Assembly (NCBI RefSeq): GCF_009793335.1
Contig: NZ_WING01000001.1
Location: 4,588,001 to 4,652,000, forward strand
Length of the DNA stretch: 64,000 bases
Direction: 5' to 3'
Source of the DNA: Actinomadura sp. J1-007
Lineage (GTDB): Bacteria; Actinomycetota; Actinomycetes; Streptosporangiales; Streptosporangiaceae
A program made the translations under genes and the position numbers. This document shows, piece by piece, positions 25,331-34,091 of the stretch (position 1 is the first letter of the stretch; each line of letters starts with the position of its first letter). The notes beneath the pieces are model-generated. The model was not told where the DNA came from. It was given only the letters and a program-made list of their open reading frames with translations, and made no database searches.

Positions 25331-26517
25331 TCACAGGCCGGGCGGTTCGGGGCTGCATCCGGCGTCGCACAGCGACGCCGAGCCGGCCGGCGGGTCGCCG
25401 GACGGGACGGGGCGGCGGACGGGCCGGTACTCGGGCAGCAGCCGCCGCAGCAGCAGCCGCACCCGCTCGGCGTCTCCGGCGTCCGCGGCGGCCGACAGCC
25501 CGTCCAGGAGCTGCGGCAGCCCGGCGGGGGCGGCGCCGGGCGGGTGCCCCAGATCTTCGGATGCGCGGTGCGGATCCGGCGCTCGGAGTCGGCGAAGGTC
25601 TTCTCCGCGAGCTTCTCGCCCGGCCCGAGCCCGCTGAACCGGATCGTCACCTCGGGCAGCCGGAGCTGCTCGGCGTACCGGTGCACCAGCTCGATCACCG
25701 GGACCGGGCTGCCCATGTCCAGCACGAACGTCTCGGCCTCCTCGGCGAGCGCCGCCGCCTCCAGCAGCAGGCCCGCCGCCTCCTCCACCGTCATGAAGTG
25801 CCGCGCGACCTCGGGGTGCGTGATCGTGACGGCCTCGCCGGACGAGATCCGGTGCGCGAGCACGCTCAGCAGCGGGCCCGGCTCGCCGATGACGTTGCCG
25901 ACGCGGACGGCGGCGAAGCACGTCCGGCCGCCCGTCGCGGTCTGGAGCAGCAGCTCGCCGAGCCGCATCGTCGCGCCGAACACCGAGGTCGGGTCGGCGG
26001 CCTTGTCGGAGGAGGCGAGCACGAGCCGTTCCACGTCGTGCCGGACGGCGCTGTCGACCACGTGCCGGGTGCCGAGCACGTTGTCGGCGACGCCCCGGCA
26101 GGGGTCCCGCTCGACCGCGGCCAGCTCGTTCACCGCGGCGGTGTGGAACACCAGATCCGGCCGCGCCGCGCGCACCACGCCGTCGACCGCCGCCGCGTCG
26201 CGCACGTCGGCCGCGGCGAGCGTGACCAGCTCGGCGTCCAGCAGCCCGGCCAGCTCGCCGCCGAGCCGCGCCAGCCGCCCGGCGTCCTTGTCGACCAGGC
26301 ACAGCGCGGCCGGTTCGAGCCGCCTGACCCGGTGGCACAGCGCCGACCCGACCGTCCCGCACGCGCCGGTGACCAGCACCCGCCGGCCCCGCACGAGCCG
26401 CCGCCCGCGCCGGCCCGCGAGCGCCACCTCGTCCCGGCCCATGAGCAGCGCCAGCGGGCTCGCCGGGGCCGGGTCGGGGCGGGCGCTCTGCGGGGCGCGC
26501 GGCGGCGCGGGAGCCAT
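25331..26517 (-). CDS. FlaA1/CapD-like NAD-dependent sugar epimerase/dehydratase, one apparent frameshift; catalytic Lys replaced
   Basis: From ATG 26517 a short Pro/Ala leader precedes the region common to the soluble half of CapD/WbpM enzymes (LLMGRDEVAL...RGRRVLVTG). The Rossmann motif is VTGACGTVGS. The active-site region reads SSDKAADPTSVFGATMRLGE; family members normally have Lys where Met stands in GATMR. SDK is retained. Near 25540-25560 one missing base switches the frame for the last 70 residues (LPQLLDGLSAAADAGDAERV), ending at 25331. Uncorrected, the frame runs on into the glycosyltransferase. Likely role: 4,6-dehydration/epimerisation of a UDP-sugar feeding the aminotransferase. 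Confidence 0.83.
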
Positions 26518-26524
26518 CGCACGG

Positions 26525-27687
26525 TCAGCCCCGCGCCCGCAGGGCCCGGCGAGTGCGGCCGCGACGCGGTCCTGCCCATCCTCGGACAGGCCGGGGTACA
26601 GCGGCAGCGACAGCAGCTCCTCGGCGACCCGGTCGGTGACCGGCACGCTCGCGCACTCGTCCGCGCCGAGGACCGCCCGGTACGCGGTCAGGTGGCTCGC
26701 CGGGATGAAGTGCACCGACGTCGCGACGCCCGCCGCGTCCAGCTCGGCGATGACCCCGTCCCGGTCCGGGACGCGGACCTGGTACAGGTGCCAGGCGTGC
26801 CGTACGCCGTCCAAGTCACGCTGCGGGACGACGAGGCCGGGCAGGCCGTCCAGCAGCTCGTCGTAGCGGGCGACGAGCTCGGCGCGGCGGAGCTGCCAGC
26901 CGGGCAGCGCGGCGAGCTGCGCCCGCCCGATCGTCGCCTGGATGTCGGTCATGTTGGCCTTGAGGCCGACGTCCTTCACGTCGTACCGCCAGCTCCCGCC
27001 GGGCAGGTAGCGGCGCCAGGAGTCCTTGCTCATGCCGTGCAGCCGCGTCGCGCGGATCCGGTCGGCGAGGTCCCGGTCGGTGGTCGCGACCGCCCCGCCC
27101 TCGCCGATCGGCATGTTCTTGGTGGCGTAGAAGCTGAAGCACGCCGCGTACGACGTCGAGCCGACGGGCCGTCCGCCGCGTTCGGCGCCGGGGCCGTGCG
27201 CGGCGTCCTCCACCACGCGCGTGCGGTCGAGCCCGGCGGCCTCGGTGAGCGCGGGCACGTCCACCGGGTAGCCGCCCTGGTTCTGGACGACCATCGCGGC
27301 GGGCGCGACCCGGGCCGCCGCCGCGGCGACCGTCGCCGGGCTCGGCACGAGCGTGCCCGCGTCGATGTCGACGAGGACGGGCCGGTGCCCCGCGTGCAGG
27401 ATCGCGTTGATCGCGCCGCAGAACGTCAGGCTCGGCGTCAGCACCGCCGACCCGGGCGGCAGGTCCATCGCGCGCAGGCACAGCTCCAGCGCCGTCGTGC
27501 AGGACGCGACCGCGACGACGTGGGACGCGCCGAGGTGGTCGGCGAAGTCCTGCTCGAACGCGGCGGTCTCGGGCCCGGTGGTCACCCAGCCGGAGTCCAG
27601 GACCTTCACCACGGCGTCGGACACCTCCCCGGCGAACGACGGGACGGTGAAGGGGACGGTGCTCTGGCCGGTGCCGCTCGTGCTCAT
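26525..27687 (-). CDS. DegT/DnrJ/EryC1-family sugar aminotransferase, apparent frameshift at the very end
   Basis: This PLP enzyme has Lys190 in SFYATKNMPIGEGG as the Schiff-base residue and Asp161 in VEDAAH for the pyridine nitrogen. It would transaminate a keto-sugar nucleotide made by the neighbouring dehydratase. ATG 27687 overlaps the chain-length gene by 4 bp (ATGA). Near the C-terminus (about 26530-26570, G/C-only) one base seems missing. With it restored, a TGA at 26525-26527 ends the protein at about 387 residues, just 7 bp before the epimerase start. As written, the frame continues into the epimerase; I consider that an artefact, though a true fusion cannot be fully excluded. Confidence 0.87.
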
Positions 27688-29159
27688 CTGGTCTTCCCCT
27701 TCGTCGCGCGGGTGGTGGCGATGACCCCGAGCAGCGGCCAGCCGGACGCGGCGACCAGGTCGCGGACCGACTCCAGGCCCGAGACGAGGGTCACCGGACC
27801 GGCCACCGCGACCACGCCGACCTCGTCGTCGGAGCCGGGGTCGATGTCCTCGAACGCGTGCACGTGGCAGACGGCGCGGAACGGGACGGGCTGCGTCACG
27901 TCCGTCGCCGAGACGCCCGCGGGGACGGCCGCCTCGCCGGGCTTCTTGGCCATCACCGCCGTCCCGGGCCCGGCCCGCACGACCGACGCGCCGCGCTTGC
28001 CGCCGGACGGGCCGCTGGAGTTGAGCGCGGGCCCGTCGCCGTCCTTCGCGGGGTCCTTGGCGCCGTCCTTGGCGGTGGCCTTCGCGTCCTCGTCCGCGGT
28101 CCCGCCGTCCGTCCCGTTCCCGTCCCCGCCTCCGGCGGCGGGGCCGGGGCGGCGCCGCGCCGCGCGGGACGCGACGACCTTCGTGGCGTCGCCGTACACC
28201 GCCGCCGCGATCGCGGAGACCAGCTCGGCGGGCAGCGGCCCGTCGCCGGCGGCGACCAGCGTGACCTTCCCGACGCCGTTCCGCTTGGCGGCGAGCCGGA
28301 CCCGCCGGCCGAGGTCGGCCGTCTCCGACGGCGACCGGTCGGCCCAGCCGAGCAGCGGCACCCCGAGCCGCCTGGCGACTCGCCGCTGCCCCGGGACGGT
28401 CGGCCGGAACGTCTCCAGCACGACCGCGACGAGGATGCCCGCGACCAGCCCGACCAGGCCCGCGATCGCCGCCATCATGACGGCCGGGTCGCTCTTCGGC
28501 GCCAGCACCGCGGGCTGCACGACCGACGCCGACCCCGACGCGGAGAGCTGGCCGCGCAGGTCGCTGCGGCTGCTGCGCAGGTCGGTCAGCTCCGCCTGGA
28601 CGCGCTCGCGCTCGTTCGCCGCCCCGATGTCGGGGTTCGGCACCGCGCCGGCGCGCCGCGAGAGCGGGCCGAGCCGCTTCTCCAGCTCCCGGACCCGCCG
28701 GTCGATCTCGGCGATCTGGCCGGTGATCGAGCCCTGGTTGGACTCGTTGATCTCCTTGACCACGGCGGCCGACAGCGCGTCGGCCAGCCCCCGCGCGACC
28801 CGCGGGTCCGCGTCCTTGACCGCCAGCTCCACCACCGTGGAGGTGCCGAGCCCGGTCACCGAGACCGCCTTGGCGAGCTTGTCGGGCGGCGGTCCGCCCG
28901 GCTGCGCCCGCAGCACCCCGTCCATCAGGTTGCGGCTGGTGGCGAACGCCTTGACCTGGCTCACCACGATGCTGACGCCCGCGTCGCCCGGCGCGGCGTC
29001 GGTGGCCTTGCTGCTGGCCTGGATCCGGGTCTTGGCGACTTCCGGCGGGTCCTGCCCGCTCACCACGTACCCGACGAGCAGCAGCGGCAGGACGGTCATG
29101 ACCAGCAGGAGGCCCCAGTAGCTGCGGACCACGCGCGCGGCGACTTCGTCGATCTCCAC
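27684..29159 (-). CDS. Polysaccharide chain-length/co-polymerase protein (Wzz-like) with degenerate BY-kinase domain
   Basis: The protein has 491 residues. The first membrane helix (about 17-35) is followed by an outer domain with coiled coil (IAEIDRRVRELEKRLG) and a second helix (about 228-250). The cytoplasmic C-terminal part aligns in order with CpsD/Wzc-type tyrosine kinases, but the Walker A position reads VAAGDGPLPAELVSAIA, so the P-loop Gly-Lys-Ser/Thr is gone. A Lys/Asp/Ala-rich insert (about 335-390) follows, and there is no Tyr cluster at the end. It is therefore likely structural rather than a kinase. GTG 29159 is chosen because GGAGGG precedes it. First gene of the exopolysaccharide operon. 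Confidence 0.83.
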   Translation of the reverse strand: MEIDEVAARVVRSYWGLLLVMTVLPLLLVGYVVSGQDPPEVAKTRIQASSKATDAAPGDAGVSIVVSQVKAFATSRNLMDGVLRAQPGGPPPDKLAKAVSVTGLGTSTVVELAVKDADPRVARGLADALSAAVVKEINESNQGSITGQIAEIDRRVRELEKRLGPLSRRAGAVPNPDIGAANERERVQAELTDLRSSRSDLRGQLSASGSASVVQPAVLAPKSDPAVMMAAIAGLVGLVAGILVAVVLETFRPTVPGQRRVARRLGVPLLGWADRSPSETADLGRRVRLAAKRNGVGKVTLVAAGDGPLPAELVSAIAAAVYGDATKVVASRAARRRPGPAAGGGDGNGTDGGTADEDAKATAKDGAKDPAKDGDGPALNSSGPSGGKRGASVVRAGPGTAVMAKKPGEAAVPAGVSATDVTQPVPFRAVCHVHAFEDIDPGSDDEVGVVAVAGPVTLVSGLESVRDLVAASGWPLLGVIATTRATKGKTR

Positions 29160-29265
29160 GATCTTCCCTCCGGCTTCGTCAGGCCGAGCGTAAGAACGCG
29201 CATTCCCCAACGAATCGCCCATCGAGACGATGGCCCGCTACGTCGTTTGCAGGGCGGGCCGCGGG

Positions 29266-29931
29266 TCACTCCCGGGCGCCGGGGCGCATGCCCGCGCGCA
29301 TCGCGAGGGTGATCGCCTCCAGGGCGGAGTGCAGGTCGAGCTTCGCCAGCAGGTTCTGGGTGTGGGTGCGGACGGTGTTGGCCGACAGGCCGAGCCGTTC
29401 GGCGATCTCGGCGCGGTTCAGCCCGTCCACCATGCACTGGAGCACCTGGCGCTCGCGCGGCGTCAGCTCGGCGAGCAGCTGCGCGCCGCCCTCCGGCGCG
29501 GCCTCCTCGGCGAGCAGGCGGCGCAGCACCTCGCCGAGCGCCTCCGGCGGGATCCACCCGCCCCGCCGGGCCGCCGAGCGGATCACCTGCGCGACCAGGT
29601 CGGCGCTCTCGGTCTTGGACAGCCAGCCGACCGCGCCGCGCCGCACGGCCTGCACCATCACCTCCACGTCGTCCATCGCGGTGAGCACGACGACGCGGAC
29701 GTCCGGACGGCTCTCGCGGACCCGGTCGAGCACGTCCAGGCCGCTCTCCGCGCCGAGCGTCAGATCCAGGACGATCACGTCCGGCCGCTCGGTCGCGGCC
29801 AGCGCGAGCGCGCGGCGGACGTCGGCGGCGACCGGCAGGATCACGAGGTCGGGCTCGCGCCCGAGCCGGGCCGAGAGCGCCTCGGCGAAGAGCGCGTGAT
29901 CGTCCACGATGAGGACGCGGATGTGCTGCAT
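29266..29931 (-). CDS. Orphan LuxR-family response regulator upstream of the exopolysaccharide operon
   Basis: The protein has 221 residues. The receiver has DD at 10-11, Asp56 in VLDLTLG, Thr in LTAMDD and Lys in SKTES. The C-terminal helix-turn-helix is LTPRERQVLQCMVDG...RAEIAERLGL...TVRTHTQNLL. No kinase gene is adjacent. It is transcribed in the same direction as the exopolysaccharide operon, 106 bp upstream of its first gene. This suggests it controls that operon or the divergent galE-like gene (inference). The start ATG 29931 is preferred over a longer frame because it begins exactly at the receiver domain. Confidence 0.92.
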   Translation of the reverse strand: MQHIRVLIVDDHALFAEALSARLGREPDLVILPVAADVRRALALAATERPDVIVLDLTLGAESGLDVLDRVRESRPDVRVVVLTAMDDVEVMVQAVRRGAVGWLSKTESADLVAQVIRSAARRGGWIPPEALGEVLRRLLAEEAAPEGGAQLLAELTPRERQVLQCMVDGLNRAEIAERLGLSANTVRTHTQNLLAKLDLHSALEAITLAMRAGMRPGARE

Positions 29932-30198
29932 GCCTGAACGATGACCGGTCGCCGCCCCGGGCGGATCCCGCAAACGCTGTACTCGTCCCGCGCCCGCGGA
30001 CGGGCGGAGCCGCGGCGCGCACCCTCATCGGCGCAGGTGGGCGCGCGCGGAGGACTCGGGTGCGGACGCGCGTCCGGCGCGGGAGGTTGACCACCGTCCG
30101 GAGCCGGTCAGTTGTGGAACGCGCCGTTGACCGGCCGGGGAGCCGTGCCGAAGCTGTGCGTGACGATTCACAGGGACTCGAAGGCTCAGGGGATGCCC

Positions 30199-31212
30199 AT
30201 GAAAGTCCTGATCACCGGGGGAGCCGGGTTCATCGGCAGCACCGTCGCGTCGGCGTTCGTCGAACGGGGCGTGACGCCCGTGGTGCTCGACAGCCTGGTC
30301 ACCGGCCGGCAGGAGTTCACCGACGGGAAGATCTTCTACCAGGGGGACATCGGGGACGGCGCGCTGATCGACGGGATCTTCCGCGACCACCCGGACATCG
30401 CGGTGACCGTGCACTGCGCGGCGCTGATCGTGGTGCCCGAGTCGATGGCCGACCCGCAGCGCTACTACCGGGTCAACCTCGCCAAGACGCTGGAGCTCGC
30501 CGGGCACCTGGTGCGCAACCGCTGCGACCGGATGATCTTCGCGTCCACGGCGGGCATGTACCGGCCCGAGGCCGACCTGTCGGTGACCGAGACCTCGGCG
30601 CTGGAGCCGCAGAACCCCTACACCCGCTCCAAGATGATGGCCGAGCTGATGCTGGAGGACCTGTCGGCCGCGTACGGCCTGCGGGTGATCTCGCTGCGCT
30701 ACCTCAACCCGATCGGCGCCGACCCGCGGATGCGCACGGGCCTCCAGCACAGCAGGCCCTCGCACGCCCTCGGCAAGATGATCCAGTCGTACGAGCAGGG
30801 CGTGCCGTTCAGGATCACCGGCGTGGGGTGGGAGACCCGCGACGGCACCGCGATCCGCGACTACATCCACGTGTGGGACATCGCCCGCGCGTTCTACGAG
30901 GCCGCGTCCCGCTTCGACGCGATCCTGCCGCCCGTCCAGGCGGCCGGGCGGCAGCGCGGCTACCAGGTCATCAACCTCGGCACCGGGGACGGCACGACCG
31001 TCCGGGAGCTGGTCGACGCGTTCCGCGAGGTGGTCGGCGACGGCTTCCAGGCGGAGGAGGCCCCTGCCCGCCCCGGCGACGTGGTCGGCGCGTTCGTCGA
31101 TCCGGCCAAGGCGCGCGAGCTGCTCGGCTGGAGGCCCGAGTACACCATCGAGGAGGCGATCAGGCACTCGCTCCAGTGGGCGGCCCGCCGCCGCGAGCTG
31201 GACGTGGCCTGA
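30199..31212 (+). CDS. galE: UDP-glucose 4-epimerase-like NAD-dependent sugar epimerase
   Basis: The protein has 337 residues. The extended-SDR Rossmann motif is ITGGAGFIGS, the catalytic region is STAGMY with Y-T-R-S-K (YxxxK), and the end TDPAKA/LLGWRPEYTIEEAI-type motif is typical of GalE. ATG 30199 is chosen because AGGGGA sits 5 nt upstream; ATG 30193 would add two residues. It would supply UDP-galactose or a related sugar to the adjacent exopolysaccharide cluster, from which it diverges. Substrate specificity within GalE-like epimerases cannot be read from sequence. Confidence 0.82.
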   Translation: MKVLITGGAGFIGSTVASAFVERGVTPVVLDSLVTGRQEFTDGKIFYQGDIGDGALIDGIFRDHPDIAVTVHCAALIVVPESMADPQRYYRVNLAKTLELAGHLVRNRCDRMIFASTAGMYRPEADLSVTETSALEPQNPYTRSKMMAELMLEDLSAAYGLRVISLRYLNPIGADPRMRTGLQHSRPSHALGKMIQSYEQGVPFRITGVGWETRDGTAIRDYIHVWDIARAFYEAASRFDAILPPVQAAGRQRGYQVINLGTGDGTTVRELVDAFREVVGDGFQAEEAPARPGDVVGAFVDPAKARELLGWRPEYTIEEAIRHSLQWAARRRELDVA

Positions 31213-31254
31213 CCCCGACCCGCACGATCCCGCACCCACAGGCCCGCCCGCACG

Positions 31255-31304
31255 GGCCCGTCCGGTCCTTCCGGCCGAACCAGGCCGGGAGGACCGAACG
31301 GGCC
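31255..31304. terminator. Bidirectional hairpin terminator between convergent genes
   Basis: Arms at 31255-31276 and 31283-31304 pair over 22 bp with two mismatches around a 6-nt loop (gaacca). It lies between the rightward galE-like gene and the leftward acyl-CoA synthetase gene and can serve both. Confidence 0.85.
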
Positions 31305-31321
31305 GGGCGCGTCACCCCGCC

Positions 31322-32887
31322 TCACCCGTCCGAGGCGACCTCGCGGGCCCACGCGTAGTCGGGCTTCCCGACGGGCGTCCGCCGCACGGCCTCGACGAAG
31401 CGGAACCCGCGGGGCACCTTGTAGCCCGCGAGCGCGGCCCGGCAGTGCGCGGCCAGCTCGTCCGCCCCGGGCCCGTCCGCCCCTGCGGGGCCGTCCGCCG
31501 CGGCGGGCTGGACGACCGCGGTGACGCGGTGGCCGAGGCGGTCGTCCGGGACGCCCACCACGACCGCGTCCGCGACCGCCGGATGGGTGCGCAGGACCGT
31601 CTCGACCTCCTCGGCGAAGACCTTCTCGCCGCCGGTGTTGACGACGAGCGAGCCGCGCCCGAGGAGGGTGACCGTGCCGTCCTCCTCCAGGCGCGCGTGG
31701 TCGCCCTGCAACGCCCAGCGCCGCCCGTCCGGGCCCGTGACGAACGTGGCGGCGGACTTCTCCGGATCGCCCCAGTAGGCGGACGGGATGTGCCCCGTAC
31801 GGGCGACGACGCCCTCGCACCCCGGCGCCACGGGCTTCAGGTCGCCGTCCAGGACGGCGAACCCGGCGGTGAGGCGGAAGCGGCCGCCGGCCTCGGCCGT
31901 CCCCATCGCGCCGGTCTCCGATCCGCCGAGGTTGTCGGAGACCATCGAGCCGGGAACGGCCGCGGCGAGCCGTTCCTTGACCGAGGCCGACAGGGGCGCG
32001 CCGCCCGAGCCGAACGCGAAGACCTCCAGGCCCGCGCGCGGCTCCCGCTCCAGCTCGTCGGCGATCGGCGCGGCCATGCCGTTGCCGACCACCATCATGA
32101 TCTGCGAGCGTTCGCGCTCCGCGAGGTCGAGGGCCCCGCGGGCGTCGAAGCGGCGGCCCGTCCACAGCACGACCGTCCCGCCGGTGGTGAGCGTGATCCA
32201 GGTGATCCACTGGCCGCCGCCGTGCATGAGCGGCGCGTGGACCTGCGCGCGCAGCGGGTCGCGCTCCGCGCAGGCCGCCAGGTCCTCGGGCGACGCGACG
32301 GGCGTGCCGCCGAAGTTCCCGCCGCCCATCGCGGCGACGAAGATGTCCTCGCACCGCCACAGCACGCCCTTCGGCAGCCCGGTCGTCCCGCCCGTGTAGA
32401 GCAGGTACGGGTCGTCCGACGAGCGCGGCCCGAAGCCGCGCCCGTCCGGCTCGGCCGCCAGCGCCTCCTCGTAGCCGCCGCCGATCGCGAGGACGTGCCG
32501 CAGGTCCGGCAGCCGGTCGCGCTCGACGGCCTCCAGCAGGTCGGCCTCGGCGACGAGCGCGGCGCAGCCGGAGTCGCCGAGCAGGTGCGCCAGCTCCCCG
32601 GCCACGTACCGGTAGTTGACGTTGACCGGGGCCGCGCGCAGCTTGAAGCAGCCGATCATCGTCTCCAGCCACTCCGCCCGGTTGTACGCCAGGACGCCGA
32701 CGCGGTCGCCGGGCCCGACGCCGCGCCCCGCCAGGTGGTGCGCGACGCGGTTGGCGCGGGCGTCCAGCTCCGCGTACGTCAGCCTCGCCGCGGGCGCGCC
32801 CGGCGGCCCGGCCGCGACGAGCGCGGTGCGGTCCGGGCAGGCGTCGGCGACGACCTCGAACAGGTCCGCCAGGTTGAACGATCGCAT
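31322..32887 (-). CDS. AMP-dependent acyl-CoA synthetase (FadD-like)
   Basis: The protein has 521 residues of the ANL superfamily. The P-loop is YTGGTTGLPKGV, with GSGGAPL, DNLGGSETG and GRGSLVVNTGGEKVFAEEVE, and the C-terminal catalytic Lys in TPVGKPDYAW. It resembles the steroid side-chain CoA ligases (FadD17/FadD19 type) of mycobacteria in overall motif content. It is preceded by GAGGAG and starts 9 bp after the P450 stop. Within this operon it probably activates the carboxylate produced by the P450 (inference). Confidence 0.9.
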   Translation of the reverse strand: MRSFNLADLFEVVADACPDRTALVAAGPPGAPAARLTYAELDARANRVAHHLAGRGVGPGDRVGVLAYNRAEWLETMIGCFKLRAAPVNVNYRYVAGELAHLLGDSGCAALVAEADLLEAVERDRLPDLRHVLAIGGGYEEALAAEPDGRGFGPRSSDDPYLLYTGGTTGLPKGVLWRCEDIFVAAMGGGNFGGTPVASPEDLAACAERDPLRAQVHAPLMHGGGQWITWITLTTGGTVVLWTGRRFDARGALDLAERERSQIMMVVGNGMAAPIADELEREPRAGLEVFAFGSGGAPLSASVKERLAAAVPGSMVSDNLGGSETGAMGTAEAGGRFRLTAGFAVLDGDLKPVAPGCEGVVARTGHIPSAYWGDPEKSAATFVTGPDGRRWALQGDHARLEEDGTVTLLGRGSLVVNTGGEKVFAEEVETVLRTHPAVADAVVVGVPDDRLGHRVTAVVQPAAADGPAGADGPGADELAAHCRAALAGYKVPRGFRFVEAVRRTPVGKPDYAWAREVASDG

Positions 32888-32896
32888 CGCCGCTCC

Positions 32897-34060
32897 TCAG
32901 CGCCGGGCCAGGGTGACGGGGAACTCGGTGACGCCCCGCACGAACGCGTTGCGCAGGATCCTGGGGCCCTCGGCGTCCGCCCGTTCCGCGTCGCCCACCC
33001 GCGCCACCCACTCCTCGAAGAAGATCTGGAGTTCGAGGCGGGCGAGGGACGCGCCCAGGCAGAAGTGCGGCCCGAGCCCGAACGCGATGTGGTCGCCGGA
33101 CGGGCGCGTCACGTCGAACTCGTCCGGCCGGTCGAAGACGTCCTCGTCGCGGTTGGCCGAGCCGTACATCAGCAGCACCTGATCGCCCGCCGGGATCGTC
33201 ACGCCCCGGACCTCGGCGTCCACGTTGGGCACGCGGCACATGTTGAGGATCGGGGTCGTCCAGCGCACGAACTCCTCGACCGCGCCCGGGATGAGGGACG
33301 GGTCGTCGCGCAGCCGCCGCCACTGGTCCGGGTGCCGGATCAGCGCGTCGATCGCGGTCGCGATGACCGTGCGGGTCGTCTCCGCGCCGCCGACCAGGAG
33401 CAGCAGCGCCTCGTGCGCCAGCCGCTCGTCGTCGTAGGCGGGATCGTCCGGCCCGGCGTTGGACCAGGTGGACAGCAGGTCCGACGACGGGCAGGCGCGC
33501 CGCTCCTTCGCCATGTCGAGGACGGCCATCGCGAACTCGCCCACGGCGATCGTCGCCTCGTCGGTGACGTACCGCTGCCCGCCGCCCGCGTAGACGGCGG
33601 TCTCCGACCAGTGCACGAGCTGCGGCCACGACTCCTCGGGGAAGCCGAGCAGCCAGCCGATCACGCGGGCGGGCAGCGGCGCCGCGAGCGCCGGGACCGC
33701 GTCGACCGTCCCCGCCTCCAGCGCCGTGTCGATGCAGTCCACGGCGGTGGCGCGGATCCGGTCCGCGTAGCGCGCGACGCCGCGCGGCGTGAACCGCTGG
33801 TAGACCATCCGCCTGCGGCGCAGGTGCTCCGGGTCGTCCAGCCCGATCATGGACGGGTCGGACGGGAGCTGCGGCCGGTAGCCGCCGGAGTTGGTGAAGA
33901 CCCTGGCGTTGCGTTCGATCGCGTAGATGTCGGCGTGCCGGGAGATCCCCCACAGGCCGTTCTCCTCGTCGTGGTAGACGGGGGCCTCGGCGCGCAGCCG
34001 CCGGTACACCGACCAGGGGTCGGTCGCGTACATCTCCCCGTCGAGCAGGTCCACGTTCAC
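32897..34060 (-). CDS. Cytochrome P450 (CYP142/CYP125-like)
   Basis: The protein has 387 residues with all hallmarks: MIGLDDPEHLRRRR (helix C region), oxygen-binding helix LLVGGAETTRT, ExxR in EEFVRW and the haem loop FGLGPHFCLG. The 'WTTPILNMCR' and 'DDPEHLRRR' segments are reminiscent of CYP142, which oxidises the cholesterol side chain in mycobacteria. The start is GTG 34060 with GGAGGCG upstream. It is co-transcribed with the SDR (31 bp) and acyl-CoA synthetase (9 bp) genes. Contrast with the degenerate P450 at 13.6-14.6 kb. Confidence 0.92.
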   Translation of the reverse strand: MNVDLLDGEMYATDPWSVYRRLRAEAPVYHDEENGLWGISRHADIYAIERNARVFTNSGGYRPQLPSDPSMIGLDDPEHLRRRRMVYQRFTPRGVARYADRIRATAVDCIDTALEAGTVDAVPALAAPLPARVIGWLLGFPEESWPQLVHWSETAVYAGGGQRYVTDEATIAVGEFAMAVLDMAKERRACPSSDLLSTWSNAGPDDPAYDDERLAHEALLLLVGGAETTRTVIATAIDALIRHPDQWRRLRDDPSLIPGAVEEFVRWTTPILNMCRVPNVDAEVRGVTIPAGDQVLLMYGSANRDEDVFDRPDEFDVTRPSGDHIAFGLGPHFCLGASLARLELQIFFEEWVARVGDAERADAEGPRILRNAFVRGVTEFPVTLARR

Positions 34061-34091
34061 CGCGCGCCTCCGTTCCTGACGGCCGGGCCGT

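Noticed and set aside
24592-27687. Natural aminotransferase-epimerase-glycosyltransferase fusion protein
   Set aside because: Each component has a proper end in the adjacent frame after adding one base, as in the other frameshifted genes here; fusion is best explained by lost bases.
24766-29121. Very long rightward open frame (about 1450 codons) across the polysaccharide cluster
   Set aside because: It spans several real leftward genes, has no recognisable motif and extreme Arg/Gly content; a by-product of GC-rich third positions.
30960-33953. Leftward frame of nearly 1000 codons across acyl-CoA synthetase and P450
   Set aside because: Out of frame with the two genes whose motifs are complete; crosses a strong terminator hairpin at 31255-31304.
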